Shown here piece by piece: positions 22,031 to 33,193 of a stretch of DNA of 64,000 nucleotides. Source of the DNA: Anthonomus grandis grandis (taxonomy: Eukaryota; Arthropoda; Insecta; Coleoptera; Curculionidae); assembly GCF_022605725.1 (NCBI RefSeq), contig NC_065556.1:4526001-4590000 (forward strand), given 5' to 3'. Positions within the stretch are counted from its first letter, which is position 1. Every line of letters begins with the position of its first letter. Both the position numbers and the translations under genes were made by a program. The notes under the pieces are model-generated. The model saw only the letters and a list, made by a program, of their open reading frames with translations, was not told the DNA's origin and did not search any database.

Positions 22031-22485
22031 AAACTATTGTTAGAATTAATAAATACTTTTGAGACCGAGACTTATTATTCAATTTTAAAATTCTAATTGA
22101 ACAGAAGATTAGATAATTCTTTTGCGAAAAAGGTTTTTTGTCCGAAAAGCATTATTTTTTGTTTTTTAACAGGCCCATAACATAATTTTTAGCCGTATTT
22201 TATGTAGTGTATCCAGTTAAGCGTGGCAAAAAAATCACGGAACTTGCAATACGACATTAGTAAGCATCAAATTTTGATGGACATAACTGTATTACTTGCC
22301 ATAAGATTTCGCAAAATATTACGCAAAAGTTAAGGAATTTCTTAATGGTATATTCTATAACAAGTACGAAATAAGCAAAATTCTAGACGAGTAGAGAGGT
22401 TTGTTTCCAAGCCGTTAGGGGAGGGGAACGGCTCTAGAATTGTCTATTTCGCACATGTTATAGACTATACTTTTTCTACGACTAT

Positions 22486-22488
<3 letters not shown>

Positions 22489-22525
<37 letters not shown>
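22489..22525. repeat. (TA)n microsatellite
   Basis: About 18 TA units directly before the mariner fragment at 22529. Confidence 0.95.
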
Positions 22526-22528
<3 letters not shown>

Positions 22529-22530
<2 letters not shown>

Positions 22531-22878
22531 GTCTGAAATATATTTCCAGCAAGACGGCGCTCCTCCTCACTATGTACTTCCCGTTCGGCAATGGCTAGAC
22601 GACGAGTTTCCAGATAAATGGATAGGGCGAAGGGGGCCTATAGAATGGCCTGCTAGATCTCCTGATATAACGCCGTTAGACTTTTTTCTGAGTTTATTTG
22701 AAATCTATTGTGTTTACTCCCCAACCTGAAAGTTTGGATGAACTTCGTCAACGCATCATCAAAGGCTGCCATGATATCCCACAAAATGTTTTTGAAAATG
22801 TCCGTCAGGAATTTGAACATCGCCTAAATCATTGTTTGGCCAAAAACGGGCAACATTTTGAACACTTAATGAAATAAA
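22529..22878 (+). pseudogene. Mariner-like transposase, C-terminal part (family B)
   Basis: EIYFQQDGAPPHYVLPVRQW carries the second catalytic Asp. WPARSPDITPLDFFLS carries the third. After a one-base frameshift at about 22715, PESLDELRQRI and HRLNHCLAKNGQHFEHLMK end at TAA. The N-terminal half is missing and replaced by a (TA)n run. The fragment at 43072-43426 holds the neighbouring upstream part of the same family. Confidence 0.8.
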
Positions 22879-23215
22879 AACTAATATTTTCATGTTTTTG
22901 TTTTCTATCTGAACAAATTAAGATAAACAAAGATTTTTCTAATTTTCTCGAAAACGAATCGACCGATTTAAAAAAATCAAACGTAAAAGACTTCGAAAGA
23001 CCTTTTAAACTAGCTATTACTCGATACCTCTTGCTATTTAAAATTTTAAAGGGAATAACCCTGGGGGTAGAGGGTGAACGGGGGTGAAGTAATTTTAGGT
23101 TAGAAAGTTGTCCCCCTTGACAAACCTTTTGACGTATTTCGGCGTTTTTTTTTTAAACAGTGCTTTTCGATAATTTCGTGGTGGGAAGTTTTCAAATGAA
23201 CACCTTGTATATAAA
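22879..23215 (+). repeat. Right terminal region of mariner family B
   Basis: The last about 150 bases (GGGGGTGAAGTAATTTTAGG through AAATGAACACCTTGTATA) recur at 45355-45478 and end in the TACAGGGTG-type terminus usual for this group. Confidence 0.6.
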
Positions 23216-23244
23216 ATCAGATTATCCAGCAATCGCCTTCGCTA

Positions 23245-23450
23245 ATTCTACAATTTCCGCGGGAGTAGCAATGAAATCAAAATCGCTACTGCTTTCAGTA
23301 TCAGTCACTAAACAGAAATAAAGCTATAGGAATAACTAATATAATATTTAAATTTACACTTAAAGTCTGGCAAGTGGATCTGAAACAGCGGCAGGAATGT
23401 GGGCCAAAATATTCGCCGTTGCCACGTTTAACCTCAAAATGTAATTGTGC
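23245..23450 (-). other. Possible exon(s) of an unidentified protein
   Basis: After an acceptor-like TTTCTGTTTAG, the minus strand reads VTDTESSSDFDFIATPAEIV and ends ELAKAIAG-stop. Upstream, after about 60 bases, another open stretch reads NILAHIPAAVSDPLARL. I do not recognise it. It could be a C-terminal exon of a host or element gene. Confidence 0.2.
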
Positions 23451-23459
23451 GGGACTTAC

Positions 23460-24104
23460 TTTCTAATAATATGCAATATAAGATTTTTTACAATCACAAG
23501 ATATAGAGGGTAAAGTGTTAACAATTATAATCTAAATAGTTATTCCATTTTGGCTTTAATACGCAATTGTTTTACCATTATATATGGTACAATTAAATGT
23601 TTGTCCAAAAAATGGATCATGTTTAGTAAATCTGGCAACATTACGTTCCACCTCTACATTCCTACTTCTACTCCTCTACTTCTTGTTTAATAGGGGCCAG
23701 CCATTATGAACCTGAACGCTTGTGATTGGTTTCCCTTGCCGCACGTGTTTTTGTTATGAATTATTTCGACAGTTCATTATACAGCGTCTTTGTCACCTGT
23801 TTACAATGCTTGCTGCCGTTTCAAAACATTGATTACTATTGAAGGGTGGTTAGTGGCGTAGGTTTTATCGTTGATTTTTGGATTTCGTTTATTTTATATG
23901 TTATTTATTATTTTGTTTTATTTGTGGCTATTAATTAAAAAAAAACTGATATTAGTGTTGTGTATACCTATGTATAGGTAGGTAGTGTAATTTTCGTAGG
24001 TTTGGAGATTCACTGTTTTATAACTTACATGAAATACCTAATATTTAATTTTTTAGTTTGTTTTATTATTGTCTACATATATACGAAAAATAACATTTAT
24101 TGTA
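23460..24104. other. Upstream region of the spliced DDE transposase
   Basis: No gene seen. It may contain the promoter of the gene starting at 24105. A sequence GGATCTGAAAC near 23378 has an inverted partner near 26905, a possible trace of element ends. Confidence 0.3.
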
Positions 24105-26024
24105 ATGAATAAATTCACTGAGGGTAAGGTCCTTCATAGTCAAACGAGGGAAGTGATAGCAAACGTTTACAGGTAAGTTATAATAATTTATTTAAAAAAA
24201 AGTGAAATACATTGTGCCTCTTAAAAAAACAGTAGTTTATATTATATTTTATTGCTTTTTGTATACCAACTATGCATTCAAACTGTTGTTATTAGGATTT
24301 GCGATGAAGAAGCTGCAAATAATTCGATAAAATTACCTCTTACGTAAGCTTTATCGCGTTTCCCTTTATACGACTCTCCGTATCATCTGTGAGAAAAATT
24401 CACAAGGAAGATGAAGAAAGGCGACAAAATAACCCTGATGAAATGTTAGCCAGTCCAGGGAAAAAACGGCCACGGAAAACTGTCGTCGAAAAAGATGACA
24501 GTTTTCATTTTCAAATAGTTAGGCATTGTATCACCAGATTTTACCTGGAATATAAAGTGGTTCCGACAACTAGAAAGTTAGAAAGACTTATACAACTAGA
24601 AAGTTAGAGAAACTAGAAAGTCTTATTCCAGGGAGACGCTTCGGCTTTTATTAAAGTCAGATCGCTTTTTTTGGCGTAAGTGTCAAAATAAGAGGAAAAT
24701 CTTAATGGAGAGGCCCAATATTCTTTCCTGGAGATACAAATATCTTCGCGAAATACGAAAATATCGTGAAGAAGGCCGAAACATTATTTACTTGGACGAA
24801 ACTTGGGTGGATAACGATTGCGTTGCACGGGCAAGGACCGCTAACAATTGTTCATGCAGGTTCCGACAAGGGTTTTGTGGACAATGCCTGTTTAATATTA
24901 AAAGCCGGATTAGATCAAATGAATAGATAAAATTTTACTAGATGGCTCACGGAAAAACTTCTCCCAAATATACCTACCAATTCGATAATAGTGTTAGACA
25001 ATGCTCCTTATCATTTGGTGCAGGAGGATAAAACCCCAACAAAATCCTCTTTAAAAAGAGATATAATCGCCTGGTTGAACTAAGAAAGGTAGCTATAACA
25101 ACTTAATTAAGCCTTTTGAACTGATAAATTTTAAATTTTAAATATATAAATGTACCTACATAATATGTACATACACGGTGAGCTAATGAAAACTTTCCAC
25201 CACAGTTTCTTCAGATATTTTCTTTTAAAAAAAATTTTTGATGGTCGTTTTTTGACTTCAGGCGAACAAATTTATTTGTTATTTTCAATCCCTTAACTCT
25301 AACCCCCATGCGGGTGTGACTATCAAACCCAAAATCTTAAATAGGAAGAGGTGTCGAGTGATACCCTTACCATTTAAGATTTTGGGGTTGATAGTCACCC
25401 CTGCGTGGGGTAAAAGTTAAGTTTTGGTATTTTTAAAATACCAAATAAATTTGTCCCTTGCAGTCTAATATCGATTGGCAAAAAATTTTTTTTTTTAAGA
25501 AAATGGCTGAAAAAAATGGGGTGGAATAACGTTTATCCTGTATATTATTACGTATTACATATACTATATGTTATAGGTATGGGTCACGATGCAAGTGCCA
25601 GAAAATTTGATCTTTTCGATTTGGTTTTACGCCACAAATCACCTGGTGACCAAAAAAGTTATATAGTAGATCGGATTATAAGGTCCCATGGGCATACTCC
25701 ATTAAGAACACCGCCTTATTTATGCGAGTTAAACCCAATTGAATTAGACTCAAATTTTTAATAAGAAGTCGGAATACTACTGGCAATTTTGTAATGTTAA
25801 AATTAACCTTAAAGGAGGTTACTGAGGATGCTATATCCTCGATTTCCGAAAATGATTGGCAGAAATTTTGCCAGCACGTCAGAACTGTAGAGGATAAATT
25901 CTGGGAAACTGACCAAATCATGGAAGAAATTGAGCCCCTTGTCATCACAATAGGAAATGAGGACAGTGACACTAATGGCAGTAGTAGTGAAGACGATAGT
26001 GAATACGAGGCTAAAGGTAAATAA
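24105..26024 (+). pseudogene. Spliced IS630/DDE_3-type transposase, copy 1
   Basis: Exon 1, 24105-24172 (MNKFTEGKVLHSQTREVIAN...), GT-AG intron to 24295, then a frameshifted helix-turn-helix part (VRKIHKEDEERRQNNP). YLDETWVDND at about 24800 has the first catalytic Asp, VLDNAPYH at about 24993 the second, and ELNPIE at about 25735 the Glu. A second intron lies between ...AWLN and MGHDASARK and contains a foldback MITE. The C-terminus is acidic (SDTNGSSSEDDSEYE). A deletion follows ELNPIEL. Stops and frameshifts occur at about 24330, 24605 and 24835. It is paralogous to 40098-41644, which is better preserved. Confidence 0.8.
25169..25535. mobile_element. Foldback MITE inside an intron
   Basis: The ends are TACACGGTGAG... 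and ...TATCCTGTA, with a large internal inverted repeat around AAGATTTTGGGGTTGATAGT. The borders are approximate and the outer repeats imperfect. Confidence 0.5.
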
Positions 26025-26434
26025 AATAAAAACATATTTAAGTGAAGTGTATGAGACTTAAAAAAAAACATTAACATAAATAACAGTAAACGAAAAATTA
26101 GGTCAGTTATTTACTTTATATTTTTCTCAAATTACCTTACTTTTTCGGAAATACCAAAAAGAGTGAAAATTTTGCATAAAAAAACATAAAAATTCCCGTT
26201 ACTAGTTTAACCGAACTTTTATCATTGCCAAAACGCTTATGCTGTTCGTTTTTATAATCTATACCAGGTGGCTCATTTTAGTCGACATTTGGCTTTTGTT
26301 TTGTTTTTTTTTAATGACCTTCAAAATGCACGTACTATTGCAGTGACGTGGCCCCCTGTGACCTTAGAAACTTTTGTTTAAACTTTGTTTTTCAATTCGG
26401 CTTAGCAACAGAGATATTTGCGTGCGACTCTGTA
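26025..26434. other. 3' flank of DDE transposase, no gene
   Basis: No coding signal or repeat recognised. Confidence 0.4.
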
Positions 26435-26709
26435 TACAGGGTGTTCCACAATCAACGTCACAGGCTATACCTTTTTTATTTTTAAGTATATTTTTTTTTA
26501 ATATATTTTTAATAGCTATAGGATCACTACTCAAAATTACCTAAAAAAACTACCCCCGATAAATTCATTTTTGGGAGATGTATTTGTTGGGGGTAGTTTT
26601 TTTAAGTAATTTTGGGTAGTGATCCTAAAGCTATTAATTTTTTTTTTAATTTTTATAGTTAAAAATAAAAAAGTTATAGCCTGTGACGTTGATTGGGAGA
26701 CACCCTGTA
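26435..26709. mobile_element. Foldback MITE, 275 bp
   Basis: It starts TACAGGGTGTTCCACAATCA and ends with a near-complement, with matching blocks (AACGTCACAGGCTATA; GATCACTACTCAAAATTACC) in inverted order almost to the centre. It is bounded by TA on both sides. No coding capacity; the TACAGGGTG end suggests mobilisation by a mariner-type transposase. Confidence 0.85.
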
Positions 26710-27087
26710 TACCAAAAAAAAAAAGAACTTATTTCTAAAACCATAAAACATACAAATGAATTTATTTTGATAAATTTTAAAATTATTTTCCTTAAATCGA
26801 ATTTAAATAGTTTCACATAATATCACACGCCACTGTCTATTTTATGAATGAAGTCGGCTATGTTGTCTCCACTACTGCATTCCCCTTACCTCAGGCCGAA
26901 GTGTTTCAGATCCGTCTGCCACACTGTACTTCTTTTTAATGTACTATTGTAAGTATTGGCCAATATTTATAGAAGTATTTTTCTTAACTTCGGGATGTTT
27001 GGATGTCAAAATGCATAAAAATATTACACAAATACAAAGTTGAAGATAGGTTAGGATGTCAACGGTTCTAGGTTGGGTTAAGATGCA
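26710..27087. other. No gene seen
   Basis: A stretch at 26815-26925 resembles 42960-43075 (CACGCCACTGTCTATTTTAT against CACGTCACTGGCCATTTCAT). This may be the shared 3' part of the two DDE element copies. Confidence 0.35.
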
Positions 27088-27095
27088 CACGGAAT

Positions 27096-27740
27096 ACGTC
27101 ATGGAAGTTAGCAACAGAATCAGAAACGAAAATCAAATTTTTACAGTCGCCCAGATAAGTTCTGAACGCAATCTATTTTTTTGCATATTTAAGGATTAAA
27201 TCGGATTTTAAACATTTAAAATAAAGTTAAGAGAAAAACTATAATTACATATAGACAAAAAAAGTGTAGATTTGATTTTTTTTCGGTATAAAAGATTCAA
27301 ACATGGCATATAAATAAAAGATAATAAAATACACCATATATCTCAGAGACACACGTTTTTTCAGGGGATGAAGGGGTGTTAGCCACCCCCAAATAATTAC
27401 TACAATTTTTTAAGTTATTTGGGGGTGACTTACACCCCTTCATCCCCTGAAAAAACGTGTGTCTGAGATAAATCGAGTATTTTATTATCTTTCATTTATA
27501 CACCAAGTTTGAAGGTGTAACAAAGTTTTTAACAATTATTGTGATTTTTTTAAGTTATTTATTATTTTACAAACATTTATCTTTTATACCGAAAAATCAA
27601 ATCTACACCCTTTTCGTCTATATGTAATTATAGTTTTTCTCTTAACTTTATTTTAGATGTCTTTATTTTAGTTGGACTTATCTGGGCGACTGTAGAAATT
27701 TGATTTTCGTTTCTGATTCTGTTGCTAACTTCCATGACGT
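27096..27740. mobile_element. Foldback element, single-unit palindrome (FB copy 1)
   Basis: Nearly the entire 645 bp is an inverted repeat with ends ACGTCATGGAAGTTAGCAAC / complement, flanked by an 8-bp duplication, CACGGAAT (27088-27095 and 27741-27748). The centre carries one copy of the GGGGATGAAGGGGTGT unit in each orientation. The same ends and unit make the larger element at 51833-54211. It has no reading frame of its own. Confidence 0.88.
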
Positions 27741-27748
27741 CACGGAAT

Positions 27749-28369
27749 TACGGTTCCGTTGTAGCTTTAATTGAGTGAATGTATTCATCTTACTATAAAG
27801 TTCCGTGATCGCGGACTCGTTTAGATTTGTGTTTAGTCAATTCGAAGTATGACATGGCTTAAAATGACATAACGGTGTTAAAGTGACAACGGGAAAAATT
27901 AATAAGGGTTATGTTTTTAAATCTAGTCATCTTAATTCAAGATTTGAAGTATGACTTTTAGGTGGCGCCGCAAGTATTCATTTCGTAACAAGTAGTAACC
28001 TATTTCGTAACAGTGGTAGAAAAATTTTTCTGATGCAGTCTTTACACATCAGTGTACTATCCACATAGAATCGTAATCTCAAAATATATTATGCTTCATA
28101 ATGAAAATTAAAGCGATATTATAAAGTAAAAAAAAATTAACACCATACAAAAATAAAATTAAAACTTCTTCTTTAGGTGTTTGTAAATGATTTCCTTAAA
28201 ATAACTTAAAATTCCAGCCCAAATATCAAATTTTTGAAAATACTAAATACGGACTGAAAAACTTCTGTGCTCATTTTACCGAGAGCAATATCGAAGAATT
28301 GTTTTTCTTGTGTAATAGAAAAGAAGAATTTATCTAAAAATTTAATATTTCAAAGGTATTTTCATTTTA
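27749..28369. other. No gene seen
   Basis: AT-rich, no recognisable feature. Confidence 0.45.
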
Positions 28370-28822
28370 ATTTGCTTTTTCTTTTTTGGTTTAAAAAAAT
28401 TGAATTTTTAGCCACTGTTCTTCGAAAAAAATCTCCTATGTTTTGAAATATTTGAAACATTTGTACTCATGTTTTTTGAAACACAAGTAACAGTTTTATG
28501 GTCCATACCCAGTTTCTCTTTAACACTTCTACTTGATCGTAATGAATCCACTTTTAGGGCACTACAGACCATTTCTTCTTGTTTCTGGATTCTTTAGATA
28601 GAAGGTTCTTGCACTTTCGGGTAGTATTCATGAAAATCTTTTTGATAAAGACAAATAAGAATGTCTGAAAATTCGAAACTATAATGAAAATTGTTTTTTT
28701 TTGTAAGGAATCAGTTTATTTTCAAATGTAATGGGAAACAAATCCCTACATTGCACTGTCGAATTGCATCCATAAAACCATTTAATAATTTGAACCCCTT
28801 CGGAAGGATTATAGACAGCCAT
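28370..28822 (-). pseudogene. Mariner transposase N-terminus, family A
   Basis: ATGGCTGTCTATAATCC at 28822 starts a frame matching the gene at 6177: IKWFYGCNSTVQCRDLFPIT against IKWSYGGNSAVQCRDLFSVT, and RSSRSVKEKLGMDHKTV against RSTRSVGEKLGMSNKTV. Frameshifts separate the blocks. The catalytic part is absent. Family membership is certain by comparison within the window. Confidence 0.8.
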
Positions 28823-28939
28823 AATAAGTTGAGCAAAAAACCAGAGCGATTTTAATTTCCAAAATGCATAATATTTAATTCTCCAACCTGTATATTTTAA
28901 ACATCTTGTCGAACTTGCATTGTCTTATTTATTTAATGT

Positions 28940-28984
28940 AACACGACGTTTCGGTTGGTAAGTATCACCAACCGTTATCAAGTG
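28940..28984 (-). ncRNA. Hammerhead-like motif, copy 2
   Basis: On the minus strand it has the same core and stems as the motif at 19740-19784; the stem II loop differs by one base (TGATACTTA). It lies just downstream of the copy A coding region, in the PLE terminal repeat. Confidence 0.5.
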
Positions 28985-29099
28985 TAAACTGACAGCAAAC
29001 TACTATTCTATAGGCTTATATACTAGATGTGTGCAGCGATGTGGAAGGAAAAGTAATCCGTGAAAAGAGTTGGGGGGGGGAAGGAGGACACGCCTCTCT

Positions 29100-30450
29100 C
29101 TAGATCCTACACTGTCCTGAGAGTAGAGGCTTCCAGATGTTGGGTATATCGACGCTTGGCTGGCTGAAGATCCTCTGACTCTGTGAAATGAAAGCTGCCT
29201 CCACGAACTTCCTCTTCTGCCAGTGCTGTTCCTTGTGCAGAATCTTGGCTTCTGACCAATGGATATTGTGTCCATTATGCCACGCGTGCTCTGCTATTCC
29301 GGATTTGGAAACCTCTCCTCTTTGGGTCCAGCTGCGATGTTCCTTCGCTCTGATTTCTAGGGGGCGCTTCGTTTCACCTATGTATGAGTCACCGCACTCA
29401 CATGGGATCCGGTAGACGCAATTTTTGGTATCCAACATGCCATCTGGTTTGGTCTTTGATACCACGCTTCTGATAGTGGTGCTAGGTCTAAAGGCAGTTC
29501 TAATATTGTACTTGCTGGCAATGCGTCGGATTTGTTCCGATGTACCCCTAATATAAGGTATGGGTAGAAGTACGGTTGTCGTGGTGGCCTCGTCTCTGAT
29601 TTGATTTGGACGCGTCCTTTGGATGGTCCTACTTATTAGCTTCTTTGGATATCCATTCTGTTGTAGGTCTTTGTAGATGGTATCCACTTCAGTCTTGAGA
29701 TCCTCGTCGTTTCTACAGATGGTTCGAGCTCTATTGTAGGGGGATCTTATGATGCCTACTTTGGTGGTTGCAGGATGGTTGGACTCATAGTGCAGATACT
29801 GGCCCGTGTGTGTTGGTTTTCTATAAACTGAAGTTCGTAGATTTCCGCCGACCTTTTTAACGAGGACATCTAGGAAAGGTAGAGCTGAGTCCTTCTCTGT
29901 CTCCATCGTGAACTTGATTGTTGGTCTGAAACTGTTGAGGTGAAGCAGAAACTCCTGAAGTGCTTTTTCCTCTTTGTCCCAGATGATGAAGGTGTCGTCC
30001 ACATATCGAAGCCAGAGCTTGGGTTTGCAATGGGAGGCATCTATTGCATGTTCCTCGAACCATTCCATGAAGATGTTTGCTATTACTGGGGAAAGAGATG
30101 AACCCATCGGAAGTCCTTCGTCTTGGGCGTAGAATCTATCCTTGACCTGAAAGTAAGAATTACGAAGACAGATCTCCAAAAGTTCCATCACCCCGTCCAG
30201 AGGCAGTGTGGTCCGGTTGAGAAAGCTGCATCCTTGCTTAGTTTGTCTCGGATGATGTTAAGAGACTCTCCTATGGGTACATTGGTGTAGAGACTTTCGA
30301 CATCAAAACTCACCAATCTGTCATTGGTCTCGACTTCGATCCCTCCAAGAAGGTCTACAAAGTGGGCAGAGTTTCGCACGAAAGACGCTGCATTTCCCTG
30401 GATCGGTCTAATGATCTCCAAAAGGAATTTCGAGAGTTCTGATGTTGGCG
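29100..30450 (-). pseudogene. PLE polyprotein copy A: RT + GIY-YIG, 5'-truncated
   Basis: It starts at NSPTSELSKF without the N-terminal third. A single-base deletion at about 30205 shifts the frame; from 30191 a clean 363-codon frame runs to TAG at 29100. It carries GLPMGSSLSP, LRYVDDTFIIW with the catalytic YVDD, LPFLDVLVKK, and VYRKPTHTGQYLHYESNHP. The C-terminal GIY-YIG nuclease follows, CVYRIPCECGDSYIGETKR, with the catalytic Arg in ETKR and the downstream AEHAWHNGHNIHW. The frame from the RT palm to the end is intact, which is unusual in this window. Upstream sequence is lacking, so a complete protein is not encoded. Confidence 0.92.
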
Positions 30451-32731
30451 AATTCAAGGAGGAGGAACACATCAGCTTCCTGCGAGAGACAAGAGACGCC
30501 AATGTCATTCCTACTGGTCTACGTCTCAAAACCGCTATACCAGGTGGAAGATCAGAACGTATTCTTGAACGTGCTAGTATGGAGCTGCTGCGATCTCAAC
30601 TTAGCTACCACCGTTGGAAGAAAGCAAAAATAGAAATCGAATGCATTCAGCGATTCGAAGAAATCAAAGAAGTTACATTGGAGAAAGACTATCAACCAAT
30701 CTTTGACAAAATAGACTTCACTTGCCAGAAACTAAGAGAAAAGCTAAGAGCAGGCCACCTTTCAAAACTCCAAAACCTTAAATCCAGACGAACCAACAGG
30801 ACTCAACCAGCACCAACCTCTAACCTCCCCGCCATCATCATTAATATGTCAAAAAGAACCCTTACCGATGCTGAACAAAAGGTGTTAAACAGAGGACTAA
30901 ACTTCGCCATATCCTCAAAACCATCCTTTATAGACATAGTGTCTTCAGTAGAATCAATCCACCTACCACGTCCTGAGGCCGATGAATTTCGACACGAGGT
31001 AAGGGTTGCTCTAGACTCACTTAAAAAACAGAAACCTTCGCAGAACATCAGCAAAGAAGAGGAAACAGCTCTCAGGCATCTCAGAAGTGAAAAGAACATT
31101 AAAATTCTTCCTGCAGACAAGGGCAATGCAACTGTGATTATGGACCTGGAAACCTACGAAAACAAGGTTGAGGAAGTTTTGAACAAAGGCGAATACAGGC
31201 TACTATCTAAGGATCCGACGACAACCATAGAAGGTCGAATTTACAGAGCACTTAAAAAGTACTCCTCAACATTGTCGGATGCAGTACGCTTTAGGCTGAC
31301 ACCACATTATAGCAAACCTCCACCTATACGGACTACCCAAGATTCATAAGGAGCAAATGAATGCCTCTGCGGCCCATCACGAGCTCTAGAAATTCGCCGA
31401 CATCAGAACTCTCGAAATTCCTTTTGGAGATCATTAGACCGATCCAGGGAAATGCAGCGTCTTTCGTGCGAAACTCTGCCCACTTTGTAGACCTTCTTGG
31501 AGGGATCGAAGTCGAGACCAATGACAGATTGGTGAGTTTTGATGTCGAAAGTCTCTACACCAATGTACCCATAGGAGAGTCTCTTAACATCATCCGAGAC
31601 AAACTAAGCAAGGATGCAGCTTTCTCAACTCGGACCACACTGCCTCTGGACGGGGTGATGGAACTTTTGGAGATCTGTCTTCGTAATTCTTACTTTCAGG
31701 TCAAGGATAGATTCTACGCTTAAGACGAAGGACTTCCGATGGGTTCATCTCTTTCCCCAGTAATAGCAAACATCTTCATGGAATGGTTCGAGGAACATGC
31801 AATAGATGCCTCCCATTGCAAACCCAAGCTCTGGCTTCGATATGTGGACGACACCTTCATCATCTGGGACAAAGAGGAAAAAGCACTTCAGGAGTTTCTG
31901 CTTCACCTCAACAGTTTCAAGACCAACAATCAAGTTCACGATGGAGACAGAGAAGGACTCAGCTCTACCTTTCCTAGATGTCCTCGTTTCAGTTTATCTT
32001 CAGTTTATAGAAAACCAACACACACGGGCCAGTATCTGCACTATGAGTCCAACCATCCTGCAACCACCAAAGTAGGCATCATAAGATCCCTCTACAATAG
32101 AGCTCGAACCATCTGTAGAAACGACGAGGATCTCAAGACTGAAGTGGATACCATCTACAAAGACCTACAACAGAATGGATATCCAAAGAAGCTAATAAGT
32201 AGGACCATCCAAAGGACGCGTCCAAATCAAATCAGCGACGAGGCCACCACGACAACCAGACTTCTACCCATACCTTATATTAGGGGTACATCGGAACAAA
32301 TCCGACGCATTGCCAGCAAGTACAATATTAGAACTGCCTTTAGACCTAGCACCACTATCAGAAGCGTGGTATCAAAGACCAAACCAGATGGCATGTTGGA
32401 TACCAAAAATTGCGTCTACCGGATCCCATGTGAGTGCGGTGACTCATACATAGGTGAAACGAAGCGCCCCCTAGAAATCAAAGCGAAGGAACATCGCAGC
32501 TGGACCCAAAGAGGAGAGGTTTCTAAAACCGGAATAGCAGAGCACGCGTGGCATAATGGACACAATATCCATTGGTCAGAAGCCAAGATTCTGCACAAGG
32601 AACAGCACTGGCAGAAGAGGAAGTTCGTGGAGGTAGCTTTCATTTCACAGAGTCAGAGGATCTTCAGCCAGCCAAGCGTCGATATACCCAACATCTGGAA
32701 GCCTCTACTCTCAGGACAGTGTAGGATCTAG
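30445..32731 (+). pseudogene. PLE polyprotein copy B: near full-length, broken
   Basis: The N-terminal part begins near KEEEHISFLRETRDANVIP. The long frame continues through LPADKGNATVIMDLETYENK, the conserved PLE N-terminal motif, to a frameshift at about 31318 (SKPPPIRTT). The next frame, from 31373, holds LVSFDVESLYTNVP and ends at TAA 31721-31723. Another (31739-32731) carries GSSLSPVIANIF, LRYVDDTFIIW, a short frame disturbance at about 31920-32000, then the GIY-YIG nuclease CVYRIPCECGDSYIGETKR and TAG. Codons before about 30445 read as antisense of copy A and do not belong to it. It is about 97% identical to copy A by eye. Confidence 0.9.
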
Positions 32732-32903
32732 AGAGAGGCGTGTCCTCCTCCCCCCCCCAACTCTTTTCACGGATTACTTTTCCTTCCACATCGCTGCACA
32801 CATCTAGTATATAAGCCTATAGAATAGTAGTTTGCTGTCAGTAAGTTCGACAAGATGTTTTCACTGTACCATTGTCTACCACCTTTAAAAACTGTATATT
32901 TTA

Positions 32904-33180
32904 GGTGAAGGTCAACACGGAATAAATGCGCCGATGCGGAATAAAGAAATACACTCTTAAAACAATACATGCAATGTATTTGCTTTCAATCTATGTATCT
33001 AGATTTATTGTGTTTAAGTGAACATCGGTACGTAGTGTCCATTTGAAACTTCGCTTCACAGTCGACATATCTAAAAGCTTAAATGTATGAACGCTCTTAA
33101 AACCCACAAAATTTAATTTCGGAGCAAGAAATAAGTAGTCAGTTGGTAAAAGAAATTCCACACCTTGTATGTTGCAAAAC
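32904..33180. other. No gene seen
   Basis: Single-copy-looking sequence between two PLE-related insertions. Confidence 0.4.
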
Positions 33181-33193
33181 ATTAACCGAATAT

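Larger units (their letters stand above)
20459..22072 (+). mobile_element. Penelope-like element, second family, with inverted ends
   Basis: The left end reads AAGTCTCGGTCTCAAAAGTA and onward to 20485; the right end (22046-22072) is its exact inverted complement over 27 bases. Between them lies a decayed RT plus GIY-YIG polyprotein and a 3' hammerhead-like relic. The 1.6-kb length indicates that the N-terminal half of the RT is lost. It is strongly diverged from the PLE at 28.9-32.9 kb. Confidence 0.75.
28900..32891. mobile_element. Composite Penelope-like insertion, two copies head to head
   Basis: A 12-bp direct repeat, CTGTATATTTTA, lies at 28888-28899 and 32892-32903. Inside, copy A (minus strand, 28900 to about 30450, 5'-truncated) meets copy B (plus strand, about 30451 to 32891, nearly full length). 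Since one duplication bounds both, I infer that the pair inserted together, which agrees with the inverted and tandem arrangements described for Penelope-like elements. Confidence 0.82.

Noticed and set aside
25676..26077. 133-codon minus-strand frame
   Set aside because: It is antisense to the DDE transposase C-terminus and has no family features.
30324..30444. Apparent start of the long PLE frame (MVSTSIPPRR...)
   Set aside because: These codons are the antisense of copy A; the real copy B coding begins at about 30445. The same false start appears antisense at 31521.
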